Of a stretch of DNA of 26,677 nucleotides, positions 1 to 11,100 are shown piece after piece (positions within the stretch are counted from its first letter, which is position 1; the number at the start of each line of letters is the position of its first letter). The notes beneath the pieces are model-generated. The model worked only from the letters and a program-made list of their open reading frames with translations, searched no databases and was not told the DNA's origin. This DNA is from Phytophthora quininea. Its lineage: Eukaryota > Oomycota > Peronosporomycetes > Peronosporales > Peronosporaceae. The position numbers were made by a program, and so were the translations under genes. The stretch is taken from assembly GCA_011947345.1 (NCBI GenBank), contig JAAVTG010000415.1, positions 1-26,677 of the forward strand, in the 5' to 3' direction.

Positions 1-391
1 AACAACATTGTTAGCAAGTCGACACTTCAGCAAGACGAGTCCATAACGTACTACACAGAGTAGAGCGCGGCGGTGAGTGAGTCGGAGAGGAAGCTGCTGA
101 TGGGGCGAGGCACAACGTGGCCGTAGCTCTTGGGGTCTGCGCCGGTGATGACCATCGTGATGGACGCGTACACGCAAAGAGAAAGTTGTACTGCTGCAGC
201 TTGGAGCCTTCGTGCTTGAGTGCACGGACGTACATGAGCGCGCTGGCGATCGCACTGACGCAGCCGAGCGAGAGGTAGATAATCTGTACTCGCAGATACG
301 AGTCCGGGTCGTACGAGGACAGCGACCGCACGCATCCGTCCTCGGTCAGGGCGAGCCCGTAGTCGCACGTGGCGCTCGTGATGTTCGACAT
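1..391 (-). CDS. Seven-TM tandem family protein, copy A (exon 1 only, runs off window)
   Basis: This is the first exon of the left-most copy of the tandem seven-transmembrane family. It starts at ATG 391-389 and opens with the family signature N-I-T-x-A-T-C followed by a second Cys (GCVR), TM1 and the GADP-x-SYGH motif. It ends at a donor GTACGT whose first base is 51, so exon 1 is 52-391 and the other exons lie beyond the window. The frame breaks near 168-182: compared with copies B-D one base is missing between the LQQYxFLF stretch and the YASxT stretch. The sequence on both sides matches the family, so this may be a base-calling deletion rather than a dead gene. Function is unknown; a plasma- or endomembrane 7-TM protein is inferred from hydropathy. 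Confidence 0.75.
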
Positions 392-1017
392 GGTGGTCGA
401 CCTTGCCGCAGCGACCTCGCCTGGGGAGATTGCAGACTGACGAATCGACGAGACTCGGCAGCATTTTGCCAGCTGGCCCAGAGCCCCATCCCGATGAGCA
501 GTGCAAGCGGAAGAGCTCTTCCGCGCTGTGACTGCTCCCGGGCTCACATCGCTTCAGCGGCGACAATGCACATGCCAATGCACAGCCGCTACAATCTACC
601 ACTCTGCAGAAACACATGAAGACCCACCGCCGATTTGCCTGGGGCGACCCAACCTGGCAGGGCGTCCCGCCATGGCGATAGTCGCGCGTAGCTGCTGATC
701 AGCTCGGAGCAAAATGACGATCTCGGAGAGAGCCTAACGATTTCTACCGATGAACGCCGCGCAGCACAGCAAGTGCATGCGAATGTCACGCTCACAGCGC
801 CGCTGCACGACCACCAACGACGACAACCGGTGCCAATGCGAATTAGCAATGGTGACAGAGTCTTGGGCCGTTCGGCTTGGCCAGATGACGGCAATGACAA
901 CGCGGTGGCCAAAGCGAGCCCGCGGTCGTGACGAAAGGATTCATGGCCAACAAGAGAGCCCCTGCAGTCGACCACCTGTTCCAACCTCCATGTCGACGGG
1001 ATCCAAGCGGAAATGCT
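392..1017. other. Intergenic spacer between copies A and B
   Basis: No coding signal that resembles neighbouring families is seen here. The short open frames on both strands start at non-ATG codons or have no recognisable composition. It should hold the promoter of copy A (minus strand, right of 391) and the 3' end of copy B. Confidence 0.5.
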
Positions 1018-2259
1018 TCAATGACGGCTCTTCCTAACTCTCGGTGACTCGAATGAAACACAACCACGACACTTCACTTCCATTTTGGACGCCACAACAC
1101 ACAAACGTCTATCGTAGTCTCCCGTCGCCCTACTGCAGCTTCTTGCTCGATCGCCTGCTTTGCTACACGATCGAGTGAGGTGTGACGGGCCTCTTTGTGT
1201 CCTGCCAAATGTCCACAGCAGAACCCAAATGCAGAGCACCTGGAAGACGTGTAGAAGATTGACACTCGCCTTAGCGGAGCACGAGTATCCGTTGGCACAC
1301 AAGAGCTCGATTGGCGTAGTGGATGCTCGCGTCACCGCCATGTACATTTGGCCAGCGATGACGACGAACGAGACGCTCTCGCCAACGAGCAGAATTTTCT
1401 TGATCTTGGCGGCGTGGCCCACTTTCGGTTGCCGTCGAACATACCTGGGCTCGGGGACGATGGGGATCCCGCCGTCATCGCTCCGGAGCTCCAAGTTGAA
1501 CGACTCGTAGGGCGTCATTATCCGCTCGCACAACAACACACTCGACATTTGGAGCTTGGCCTCGCGTTCGTAGGCCTGAAGTCTTGAAAGCACCCGCAGT
1601 CCGTAGACTAGGAACGTCACGCTGATCGCACCGAGGGTGCTCGCACTCACCGCTAGCTGCATGTAGTTCAGTCCGAGCGGCTGGAAACCTTTGAACGCGA
1701 ACAAGGACACGTCGTAGACGGCGTAGAATGCCCACACGAACGCAATGGCCGACGTCTCCAAGCACTTTAACCTGTTCGGCTTGGCGACCACCGCCGCTCC
1801 CTTCTGGATGATCAACGCCCAGTAGCCGAGCGCCAGGATGCTGCAAAGCGAAAAGAAATACAACCTCACCGGTTAGTTCTACTGCTTGTTGCAGTCAGCC
1901 GTGCAGCCCACTTACTACACGGAATACAGCGCCGCCGTGCACGAATCCGAAAGCCACCCGCTAATGGCGCGAGGGACAACGTGGCCATAGCTGGTCGGGT
2001 CTGCGCCGCGAATCAGGACCGTCACGGACGCGTAGCAGCAGAAGAGGAAGCAGTTGCTCTGCAGCGCTGAGCCTTCGTACTTGGCGGATCGGCAGTACAT
2101 GACGCCGCTGGCGACGACGCTCACGACGCCCATGGCGCAGTAGATGATCTGGCACTTGAGATAAGCGTCCGGGTTGTACGACGCCAGGGTCCGCACACAC
2201 CCGTCGGACGTCTGCACGAGGCCAAAGTCGCACGTGGCGGCCGTGATGTTCATCCCCAT
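1018..2259 (-). CDS. Seven-TM tandem family protein, copy B (two exons)
   Basis: Exon 1 is 1916-2259 and exon 2 is 1018-1840; the 75-bp intron (1841-1915) has donor GTAAGT and acceptor TTTGCAG and splits a Tyr codon in phase 2. The start is the ATG at 2259; an in-frame GTG at 2280 is not needed. The protein is about 388 aa with an N-glycosylation sequon and Cys (MNITAATC), the GADPTSYGH motif, seven hydrophobic segments, and a two-Cys extracellular loop before TM7 (LCANGYSC). Intron 2, present in copies C, E, F and G, is absent: exon 2 reads straight through LLHVFQ into LCIWVLLWTF. The last ~60 residues match none of the siblings and replace the usual Lys-rich tail, so the true C-terminus may have been lost to a nearby indel. 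Function is unknown; THH1/TOM1-like topology is a guess. Confidence 0.8.
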
Positions 2260-2546
2260 GCCTACCGCCGTCGGCACCACACCGCAAATGGGACTGAATT
2301 CATCGACAGCGTTCGAGGCTGCTGCTGGCCCAACGCTCTACCGGTAGTCGCTGTAGCGGAGACCAAATGTAGAGGTGAGGCCGCAGACGCTGACCTCCTC
2401 ACGGTAATCACCGTGGCAGCTGTGTTGAAGCGGTTGACACTTGTCTGACCTGCCTAGCAGCTCACCACGACAACCGAATTGCCCGAGCAACGATCAGTTT
2501 ATAAAATATCAACGCGGAGCTGCCATCGACTCCAACATGCCTGAGA

Positions 2547-3714
2547 CTATACTGCTACGGACCCGCGAGCTTGCGGGACGACGCTCTTCTTCTGGACGCC
2601 ACGGAAGACCCACAGGATGATCCACACGGCCACGAGCTGCAGTAGAGACAGACAACAAAGTCAGTTGGTGTGTATTGACAGCACGCGGCTAAGATCGCGA
2701 TCGTACCTGAAGCGTATGCAGGAGACTCCACTTGGCCTTGATCGTCTCGCACAACATCCCGTTGGCGCACGAGAGCTCGACCGGCGAGTTGGAGACGTTG
2801 GTGAGCGCCATGTACAGCTGACCGGCGATGACGACGACCGAGATGCTCTCGGCGACCACGAGAATGTGCTTGATCTTGGCTGAGTGGCCTTCCTTCGGCC
2901 GCCGCTGCACGTATCGAGGCTCGGTAACGACAGGCACGCTGTCCTCTTCGTCGCTCATCATAAGACTGAACGACTGATTGGGCGCCATCCGTTCGATCAC
3001 CATGCTGGACATCCGCAGCTTCATCTCGCGCTCGAAGGCCTCCAGCCTTGACAGCACGCGCAGTCCATATACTAGAAACGTCACACTCACGACGGCGAGC
3101 ACACAGGCGCTCACTGACAGCTGCACGTAGTTAAGCACGGCCGGCTGGAAGCCTTTGAAGGCGAAGAGCGACATATTGTAGGCCAGGTAGAAGGCCCAGA
3201 CGAAAGTGATCGCCGAGGCCTCCAGACACTTGAGATTCGACGGTCCGTCCATCAACGCAGCACCCTGCTGAATGACGAGGGCCCAATAGCTGAGCGCCAG
3301 GATGCTGCACGAGGAGAACCGTTAGCAGAGTTGGAGTCGATAGGCAAAAGGACGAGGTGGCACTTACTACACAGAGTAGATGGCTGCGGTACAAGAGTCT
3401 GTGAGGAACGCACTGATGGGGCGAGGAATGATGTGGCCGTAGCTCGTCGGGTCCACGCCTCGGAAGAGAAGTGTCAGCGACGCATAGCTGCACAACAGGA
3501 ACGAGTACTGCTGCAACTGGGATCCGTCGTACTTGACAGCGCGCCAGTACATGACGGCGCTGGCCACTTCGGTCAGCGCGCCGACGATGCAGTAGATGAT
3601 CTGGTAGGTCAAGTATCCGCTCTGGTCGAACGACGCCAGCGTGCGCACGCAGCCGGCACTTGTCTGAGCGAGTCCAAAGTCGCACGTGGCGTCCGTGACA
3701 TTCAAGCCCAACAT
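2547..3714 (-). CDS. Seven-TM tandem family protein, copy C (three exons, intact)
   Basis: Exons are 3368-3714, 2707-3304 and 2547-2636. Introns of 63 bp (3305-3367) and 70 bp (2637-2706) have clean GT-AG ends, in phases 2 and 0. The frame is open from ATG 3714 to TAG 2547, giving 344 aa, and this is a good reference member of the family. Visible features are the N-terminal LNVTDATC sequon/Cys, the GADPTSYGHIIPRP motif after TM2, a cytoplasmic loop after TM5 (YGLRVLSRL then a basic, Met-rich stretch and the acidic MSDEEDS), GHSAKIKHIL leading into TM6, and ELSCANGMLC before TM7. The tail is basic (GVQKKSVVP). The two Cys pairs suggest extracellular disulphides. Known function: none that I can assign. 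Confidence 0.88.
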
Positions 3715-4352
3715 GGCGCCCAGGACGTTCGCGAGACCGACACGAAATTCGCAACTGGGTGGCCGCCATCAAAGTGCATCAGGGCCCGACCGAAAGTGTC
3801 AACGCAGTAGAGCCATCTGTCCTGGAGGGATCCTTGAAGGATCAACTTTCGAACGAGTGGGCCCGGTAGAGCGTTCAACTCTGAAGAAGTTAGCGTAGCA
3901 TTGGTCATTGGCTCGAACACACCCGCAATGGCTTTTGACTGGCACATTGAAACTGCGTGCTGCCTCCAGCACTGCGGAGCTCGTCGTAATGGAGTTTAGA
4001 AGATCAAACACGCCTGACAGTTCGCCCGCACGTCGTCGTGAGCTGGTCTTGCCCGCGGCGGATGGCGGTCATAGGCGCGGAGAGTGCTTGCGACTCGAGT
4101 GAAATGCGTCACGTGAGCATGACACCTCGCGCTTTTAGCAGAGACCTTGATACATTTCGTCGGGTCGAGATGTACGCGATGAACATGAGCAACGACGATC
4201 AACTCAAGTCGGTTGAGAAGTAAAGGACGGACCAAGATCACTAGCTGAAGCGGGGCCCTTGTCCACTTCGAAGCAAGCACTTTTCGTCGTGTGCAGTTGG
4301 TCTGTTTGGGAAGCAATCGTATGTGTTATAGTTTACCTACACGTTTAGTACA
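3715..4352. other. Intergenic spacer between copies C and D
   Basis: Nothing recognisable is encoded. A small plus-strand frame at 4038-4223 has no family-like composition or splice support. The region presumably holds the copy C promoter and copy D polyadenylation signals. Confidence 0.45.
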
Positions 4353-5446
4353 CTATCGAGCCGCGCGGGCGGGGATGACGCTCTTCTTCTGAACGCCCCG
4401 GAAGACATAAAGCACAGCCCACACGCAAACGACCTGGAAGACATGAAGCAAGCTCCATTTGGACTTGACGGTGGTGCACAGTCGACCGTTGGCACACGAA
4501 AGCTCCACCGGCGAACTCGACACCTGAGACAGCATGTAGATCTGGCCGGCGAGCACAACCACCGACACGGCCTCGGCGACCACGAGGATCCTCTTGATCT
4601 TGGCCGAGTGGCCTTGTTGTGGCCGTCGAGGCGCGTACCGCGGCTCTTGAGCCACGGGCGTCAGGTCGTCTTCGCTGTCGCTCATGTTGAGGTCGAACGA
4701 GTGGTTCGACATCATGTACGAGTCCGGACTCGGGAGCTGCAGCTTCATCTGCCGTTCGAACTCGTTCAGGCGGACAATCACGCGAAGCCCGTAGAGCAAG
4801 AACGTCAAGCTCATGGTGGCGAGCACGCCGATGCTCACGCCCAGCTGCACATAGTTCAGTGTCGGCGGGATGAAGCCCTTGAACGCAAAGAGGGTCATGT
4901 CGTAGGCGATGTAAAAGACCCAGACAAAGACGATGGTCGTGTACTCCAAACACTTAAGGTGTGAGGGCTTGTCGACCACGGCCGCTCCTCGCTGGATAAT
5001 AGTCGCCCAGTAGCCCAGCGCCAAAACACTGCACAGAAGTAGCGAAGACAAGAGCCGTCAGATAGGTGAACGTAGTCGATGACAGGAAGGGCTACTTACT
5101 ACACCGAGTACAGCGAAGCAGTACACGAGTCCGAGAGGAACGCGCCGATCGGTCTTGGCACGATGTGGCCGTAGCTGGCAGGGTCCGCTCCTCGGATGAT
5201 CACCGTCAACGACGCATAGCAGCAGAACAGGAAGCTGTACAGCTGCAGCGGCGATCCGTCATACTTGTCCGCTCGGTAGTACATGATGGCGCTAATGACG
5301 AGCGTCGCGGCGCCCACGACGCAGTAGCCGATCTGGAAGTTCAAGTAGGCGCTTGTGTCGAACGACGCCAGCGTCCTGGAGCACCCCACCGCTGTCTGTG
5401 CGAGTCCGTACTCGCACGTCGCGTCCGTGATGTTGAGCCCCATCAT
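4353..5446 (-). CDS. Seven-TM tandem family protein, copy D (two exons, intact)
   Basis: Exon 1 is 5100-5446 and exon 2 is 4353-5028, with a 71-bp intron (5029-5099; donor GTAAGT, acceptor GTGCAG). The start is ATG 5446, and a second in-frame ATG follows at once; the open frame predicts 340 aa. The N-terminus carries LNITDATC, and TM2 is followed by GADPASYGHIVPRP. The acidic loop motif is FDLNMSDSEDD, then GHSAKIKRIL, and ELSCANGRLC precedes TM7. Like copy B it has lost intron 2 precisely: codons for LLHVFQ join directly to VVCVWAVLYVF. The C-terminal GVQKKSVIP tail is like copy C. Role unknown; an integral membrane protein by sequence. Confidence 0.87.
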
Positions 5447-5833
5447 CGTCACGGCGACGTCGGACCCAGCGCTTTTCTCGAAGTGACCTCCGCCAATCTA
5501 TCTAGCGTCGGACGGACTGATCAATTCCCAGCTGATTCCTGTGCCTGCATATCGATACCCTCGCGACATGGAGCGCACTTCAAACTTCGCTAGACGTCAC
5601 ACTCAACTCGAAATGCACCACTTTTGTGGTCGCAAAACACATGCTAGTCAAAGCGTATCAACGGTTGGATACACACCACGCGAAAGCAAGGCCGGTCTCA
5701 ACAAACCTGCTTGACTGGCCTTCACGTTGGGAAGTTCTAGTGTACGACGTCAACGACAAAGTCCAAGCGATATACTTCTGGTGAGCAGTGCTGTAGTTAT
5801 CACTTCAAACGTATGGCCGTCTCCGACCTATCA
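5447..5833. other. Intergenic spacer between copies D and E
   Basis: No gene seen. This short spacer would contain the promoter of copy D and the 3' flank of copy E. Confidence 0.45.
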
Positions 5834-6611
5834 TCACACAATTGTCTGCGGCTTCGGAACCACATCGTTCTTAGGCGTCTTACGGAAGGTCCACAGGATG
5901 ACCCACAAGCACATGAGCTGGACAAACATTAGCGCAGGTTAGCTGAGTGAAAGGCGATACTACCGGTACAAGAACTGCAATGGTACCTGAAACACGTTCA
6001 GCAAGTTGACCTTGCATTTGAACCTCTGGCATAGTTTGCCGTTCGCGCAGGAGAGCTCGATCGGCGGGCTATTCGTCTCGTTGATCGCGGTGTACACTTG
6101 GCCAACGATCACCGCAAGCGAAACGGCTTCGACCACCAACAGGATGGTGCGAATCCGAGCAGCATGTCCCTTTTTCGGTCGAGACCGCATGGCCTTGCCA
6201 GCTTTCTTCATCTTGGGGGTGTCGTCTTCATCGTCGCTCACGTTCATGTCGAACGACCGGTTGGACAGCATGTGGTCTGTGCGAATACTCGGCATCCGCA
6301 ACTTCTGCTGCCTCTCGTAGGTCCGAAGTCGTGACAGCATCCGCAGGCCGTAGATGAGGAACACGATGCTGATGATGCCCAGAATGAGCCCACACATCGT
6401 CAGCTGCATGTATACGAGTCCGTTGGGGTTGAATCCCTTGGAAAGAGTAAGCAGAAGGCGTGGAGGATCTGGAGTGTCCACACGACGGTAATGGCAAATC
6501 TTTCCAAGCACACCAAGTGCGCTGGGTTGCCTACCTCTGCTGCACCTTTTCGCATAATCGTTGCCCAGTAGCCTAGAGATAAAATACTGCCAGTGGGGGT
6601 TATTACGGATG

Positions 6612-6615
6612 GATT
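6612..6615. repeat. Target site duplication, left
   Basis: GATT lies immediately outside the 3' LTR and is repeated at 13213-13216. It extends to GATTG if the terminal LTR base is assigned to the host. It marks integration into intron 1 of copy E, 25-30 bp upstream of the splice acceptor. Confidence 0.8.
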
Positions 6616-6767
6616 GTTTATCAGTTCTTGGGGAGGGCGGCGAATTGAAGAGGGCCGTCCCCCAGCAGTTCAAGCAGATGGAGGCCACTTGGCCTCCACA
6701 ACTGCTCTACGTCTGCTGTGTCTATTATTTAACCTATCTAATAAAACCTCTCAATATTTCCCATACA
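6616..6767 (-). repeat. 3' LTR of the gypsy element
   Basis: This 152-bp LTR is identical by eye to 13061-13212. In element orientation it begins TGTATGGGAAAT and ends GATAAAC; the last C could instead belong to the target duplication. It contains a 9-bp inverted repeat, TGGAGGCCA-CT-TGGCCTCCA (6679-6698). An AATAAA is present only on the opposite strand. This is short for a gypsy LTR. Confidence 0.95.
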
Positions 6768-6781
6768 CTCACCCACCTCCT
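6768..6781 (-). other. Polypurine tract
   Basis: On the minus strand AGGAGGTGGGTGAG sits immediately before the 3' LTR start TGTATGGG. This is the expected position and composition for plus-strand cDNA priming. Confidence 0.75.
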
Positions 6782-6827
6782 AAGAACGCGAGGACGCCTT
6801 GCCCTGAAAGTCGTTGCTGTCTGCACT

Positions 6828-6842
6828 TCAGTCCTCAATTTG
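6828..6842 (+). promoter_or_regulatory. Oomycete Inr/FPR-like core promoter for the antisense gene
   Basis: TCAGTCC (Inr, TCANTYY) is followed one base later by CAATTTG (FPR-like). This is the spacing of the oomycete core promoter, 56 nt before the first codon-like ATA of the antisense ORF and just downstream of the LTR. It suggests that the antisense gene is transcribed independently of the LTR. Confidence 0.55.
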
Positions 6843-6897
6843 AGTTGTTGCTGACGTTGTCCGCTGGCGTGGTGGTGCATTCCCCCTTCAGAGCACA

Positions 6898-8146
6898 ATA
6901 GCAGTGGTTTCTCTTGACTTGGACTTGGTCGACTTGCCTTCGTCCCTGTTGCTCGACGATGAACTGTTCACCGACTTCGAAGTCGTTCCACCTCCTTCAC
7001 CACAGCTCCAGGGGCCGTACCAAGCCTCCGACATGCCCCTGGACTTCGACTTCGACCTTGAGTTCCTCGACGCGCTGATGTTGCCGGCTCAAGATGGAGC
7101 CATCTCGCCGGACGGCTCCACGGTTGACGACATGGTCGTGTCAGAGCTGTCGCTCGACCTGCTCAACCCCAGCGTCGTAGAGATCGTTGATGACGAGTCG
7201 GAAGACGACGATCTCTGCACCGCCAAAACGACGGCGTCTCACCGTTGCTGCTGATTCCGATGATGAGAGCGACATGGACGCGCTTTCATCTCCGGCTTCG
7301 CGTGCTGCTCGACCCAACGAAATGGCTACATCTCCATGTGATGCCGCAGCGTCTACCCCCACTGCCGTCGTCCATACAATGCCGCTTCCGCCTGCACCTG
7401 CTCGACATCCAAGCACAAACCAAATCAATCGCTACGATCCTAGCGCACCTTGGGATCCTGACGCGACTTGTGACTTCCAGTATCTCTTGGACCAGGACGG
7501 CGACGCTCCCAACCGGTCGTACCTGGTCTTGTGGAAGACCCAGGACCTCCAACTCTCTTACGTGTGGGAGGAGGAGCTGGAGGCGTTCGGCGACCTGCGC
7601 GCTCGTGTCGATGCATGGGTGGAGGCGGGTCGGCCCTCCTCCTTTGTCCGTTTTGCGGAGGAACGCTTCGGCGGGGCGACTGCATCCACCACTGGTCGCT
7701 GCTTCCTCGAGGCGCTTCGTGCGGCGAGCGTTTAGCTCGGAGATCTTGACTTGGTCACGGAGGAACACTGGGCGCAATTTGAGGTGGTCCACACCCGAGA
7801 TATGCGACATGGTGTGAGACGTCAGGACAAAGCGGCCTTCTTTAAGTTTCTCCAAAGTCGTAAAGTCGCGCTCGATTTTAAGTTGCTCTTCAAGTCGCGC
7901 GTCACAGGTTCGATCACTTCCACGGAGCAACTTCAAGATTTTGCTTGTGAGGAGCTGGAAGCTGGCTGCTACTTGGTCTGCGCTGGTGAGGCGCTGGTGG
8001 ACCACTGCTTTCTCTTGGTTGTTGGTACCGACGGCAAGCTTCTCATTTCTGACAACTCCGATGACTTGGGCTCTTTGGAGCCTCTGGAGCATATCCAGTG
8101 GATCCGATATGTTCGGTACATCCATCGTATCGCGAAAGCTCCATGA
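6898..8146 (+). pseudogene. Antisense ORF of the retroelement: acidic/NLS, chromo-like, peptidase-like
   Basis: This plus-strand coding region lies inside the element but opposite gag-pol, ending 11 bp from the pol stop. Piece 1 (6898-7254) is very acidic (LDFDFDLEF, DDESEDDD). Piece 2 is in the +1 frame, gains a KRRR basic patch near 7230, a chromodomain-like segment (7469-7621: YLVLWK, YVWEEELEAF), then GRCFLEAL with a Cys at 7700. A TAG at 7733 interrupts the same frame, which continues to 8146 with VDHCFLL (His at 8003) and LLISDN (Asp/Asn at 8051). A Cys-His-Asp/Asn order is what papain/OTU-fold peptidases use, but this is inference. No ATG opens piece 1; ATA at 6898 in CACAATAGCA could be a mutated ATG. 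About 410 aa if restored by nature elsewhere; broken here. Confidence 0.6.
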
Positions 8147-8157
8147 ATAGTGCATTT

Positions 8158-11100
8158 TCATCTGCTTTTGCGCCGTCGCTTTGATCGTCGCTTTTCTTCA
8201 AACTCGGCAATCAGGTCGGGAATTTGACCAAGGTTCTCGATCGGTTCCCAAGTGGGTTTCCCCTCACCCACTCCACAAGGAATTGGGTGTGTTTCCGCCG
8301 AACCCGTTTCCCAAGCAAGCGTTGAACCAGTTGTCCAATGCTACCGTCAGCCAAGACAACTTCGTGGGGACGCGATAACCTCGATGGTTGTTTGTATGGC
8401 TTCAGCGACCCAGTATTGAGCACGGGATGAAGTCTGTTCCCTGCCTGGATGTTCAGCTCGTACGCGTGATTGTGCACTTTGCGAACGACTGAATACGGCC
8501 CAATCCATTTCGGGCCAAACTTCGAAGATGCTGGAAGACCCGTGTGCTTGGTGTCCAGGTTTCGCGTGCTCAAGTATACTTGATCTCCCACGCGGAACTC
8601 TTGTTCTTTGCGGTTGCGGTCATACACATCTTTCATCCGGTCTTGAGCTCGGGCGAGCGCTTCACGACAGCGTAGCAGAATAGAAGCTTGATGATCGTGG
8701 AAATCGACACCTCGTCGACTAGCTGGCACGCCGGAGAGCTTTTCAGCGGCAAGCTGCAACGGGTTCAAGGGGATGTATCCCAGATCGGCTTCAAACGGTG
8801 CCATCTTCGTGCTTGAGTTGACTGTCGAGTTTACAGCAAACTCTGCGTTGGCAAGGTGATCGTCCCAGTCATCTTGCATTGGTCCCACGAAGCACCGAAG
8901 ATATTCCTCAAGTGTACGATTCATCCGCTCTGTTTGGCCATCTCCTTGAGCGCGGTGAGCAACAGTCATGCTTAGCTTCGTACCCACCGACTTGAAGACG
9001 TACTGCCAGAAATTTGACACGAACTTCCTATCTCGATCAGACACGATATTTGTTGGCATACCATGGAGCTTCCAGACATGGTTGATGAAGAGTCGGGCTA
9101 CGCCTTCTGCGGTGACAGTCTTCGTCGTCGGCACGAAATGACATCTTTTGTCAATCGGTCGACCACAACCCAGATTGAATCGACCTTGTTCTTTGTCTGC
9201 GGCAAGTCTGTGATGAAATCCATTGAGATGGATCTCCATCGTTCGTCAGGGATGCGGAGTGGCTCTAGCAGACACGGTGGCTTCGTTAGCCGAGGTTTGT
9301 TCCGTCGGCATGGTTCACAGTCTGCAATAAACTTCTGGATCGACGCCAACATCTTCGACCAGTACCAGCGTCGTGCAAGTGTCAGGTAAGTGCGTTCCGC
9401 ACCGGGATGGCCTGCATAGTTGGAATCATGACACTCGCTGATGATGGCGTACCTCAACTTCACTTCGTTGGGTACGACAACGCGTGGAACCTCGTCAGCT
9501 GGTGTCTGATACCAAAGCAATCCATTGCCTTCGGTGAAGCATCGATACTTCTTCCGGTGTTGACGCTCAGATTTTGCTCTCAAGTTAGCTGTGCGTCGCT
9601 TGATCGTAGCGAGTATCGCGTGGATTTCCCGATCCTTGATATATGCCGCCTTGATCTTCTTGATCAACTCGTTGTCCGTCGTGACTTCACTGATCTCCAT
9701 CGTGAATGACGTATCGTCAAAGCTGGTAACACTGAGATCGTGGAAATACTTCGTCTCTGGTTGCAAGTCTGGTTTTCGACTCAGGGCGTCGGCGATTCCG
9801 TTCTTCGCTCCAGGAAGATACGAAAATGTCGGTTGATATTCTGCTAGGATATCATACCAGCGAGCTAGACGGCGATTTGCCATCTTTTGTGTGAACAACC
9901 CCTCGAGACTTTTATGATCAGTCTCGACAATTGGAGACTTGTCTAGACAGTAGATTCTGAACGCTGCTAGCGCATGCACGATAGCTAGCAATTCTTGCTG
10001 CTGGGTCGGATAGTTTAGTTCCGCCGACTTCATCTTCCGACTGGTGTACGCAATTGGGCGTTCAACACCGTCTACGACTTGGAACAGGACTCCACCAACA
10101 GCAAACTTGCTGGCGTCTGTACGCAGATGCATTGGCTGATTGAAGTCAGGCAGATGCAACACAGGAGGGTCGCACAAACGTCGCTTCAACTCCTTGACGT
10201 TCTTCAACTGCTCCTTGTCGAAATGAATTTTCGCGTTGCGCTTGTTCTGCTTCTTGAGTAGCGTGAACATGGTAGCCGTCAGCGAGGCATACTCGGACAA
10301 AAACGCTGGACGTAGCCAGTGAGTCCCAAGAAACTGTGAAGCTCCTCTTGAGTCCTTGGTACCAGCCAGTCCTTGATGGTTTGCACTTTGTCGGGATCCA
10401 TGCGCACGCCGTCTCGGCCTACAAAGTCACCGAGACACGGAATCTCTGGGGCACAGAACACACACTTGGATAGCTTGACGTACAGCTTGTTGTTCCGCAA
10501 GATATCCAACGTCTTGCGTAAAGCCCCCAAGTGCTCGTTGACGTCTTGAGACTTCGTAAAGATGTAGATGTCGTCGTAAAACGACCTCGTTTGCTTCAAG
10601 CCTCGAAACAGCTTGGACGTCAATCTGTGCATCGTTGCAGGTGCATTGCAGACTCCCATGGGAAGTACCAAGTACTCCCAGAGACCGTTCGGTGCCTGGA
10701 ATGCTGTGAACTTGATATCTTCTTCGCGCATTCGAACTTGATAGTACGCCGACATCAGGTCCATCGTCGAGTAGTAGTATACTCCAGCCATGTCGTCCAG
10801 GATATCTTCCTTTCTCGTCATCGGAATGCTCTGACGAATTGTGTTCGAGTTGAGATATCGGTAGTCGTGGACAATACGCCATCCGACGGGCTTCCGCACA
10901 CAGAATGTTGGAGCCGCATGTGGACTGATGCTTGGTCTGATGAGCTTCTTCTCGATCATGTCTTCTACCCAGCGAACGATTTCACGTTGCTGCTCCGGCG
11001 ATTGACGCCACTGATGTCGATACATCGCGAGGTTCGGGTCCCTGACGTCGATCCGGTGCTCGATCTCGCGCTTCTCGGGTAAACCTTCAGGGAGTTCGGG

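Noticed and set aside
4038..4223. Small plus-strand ORF (61 aa) in the C-D spacer
   Set aside because: No similarity to known families, no initiator and no splice signals; length expected by chance.
6737..6745. AATAAA in the LTR as the element's polyadenylation signal
   Set aside because: It lies on the strand opposite to gag-pol, so it cannot serve the main transcript.
8260..10303. Frame changes within pol as programmed frameshifts
   Set aside because: They fall inside RT-RH, integrase and chromodomain sequence, need +1 base each and sit in plain homopolymers. Only the gag/pol junction has a proper slippery site.
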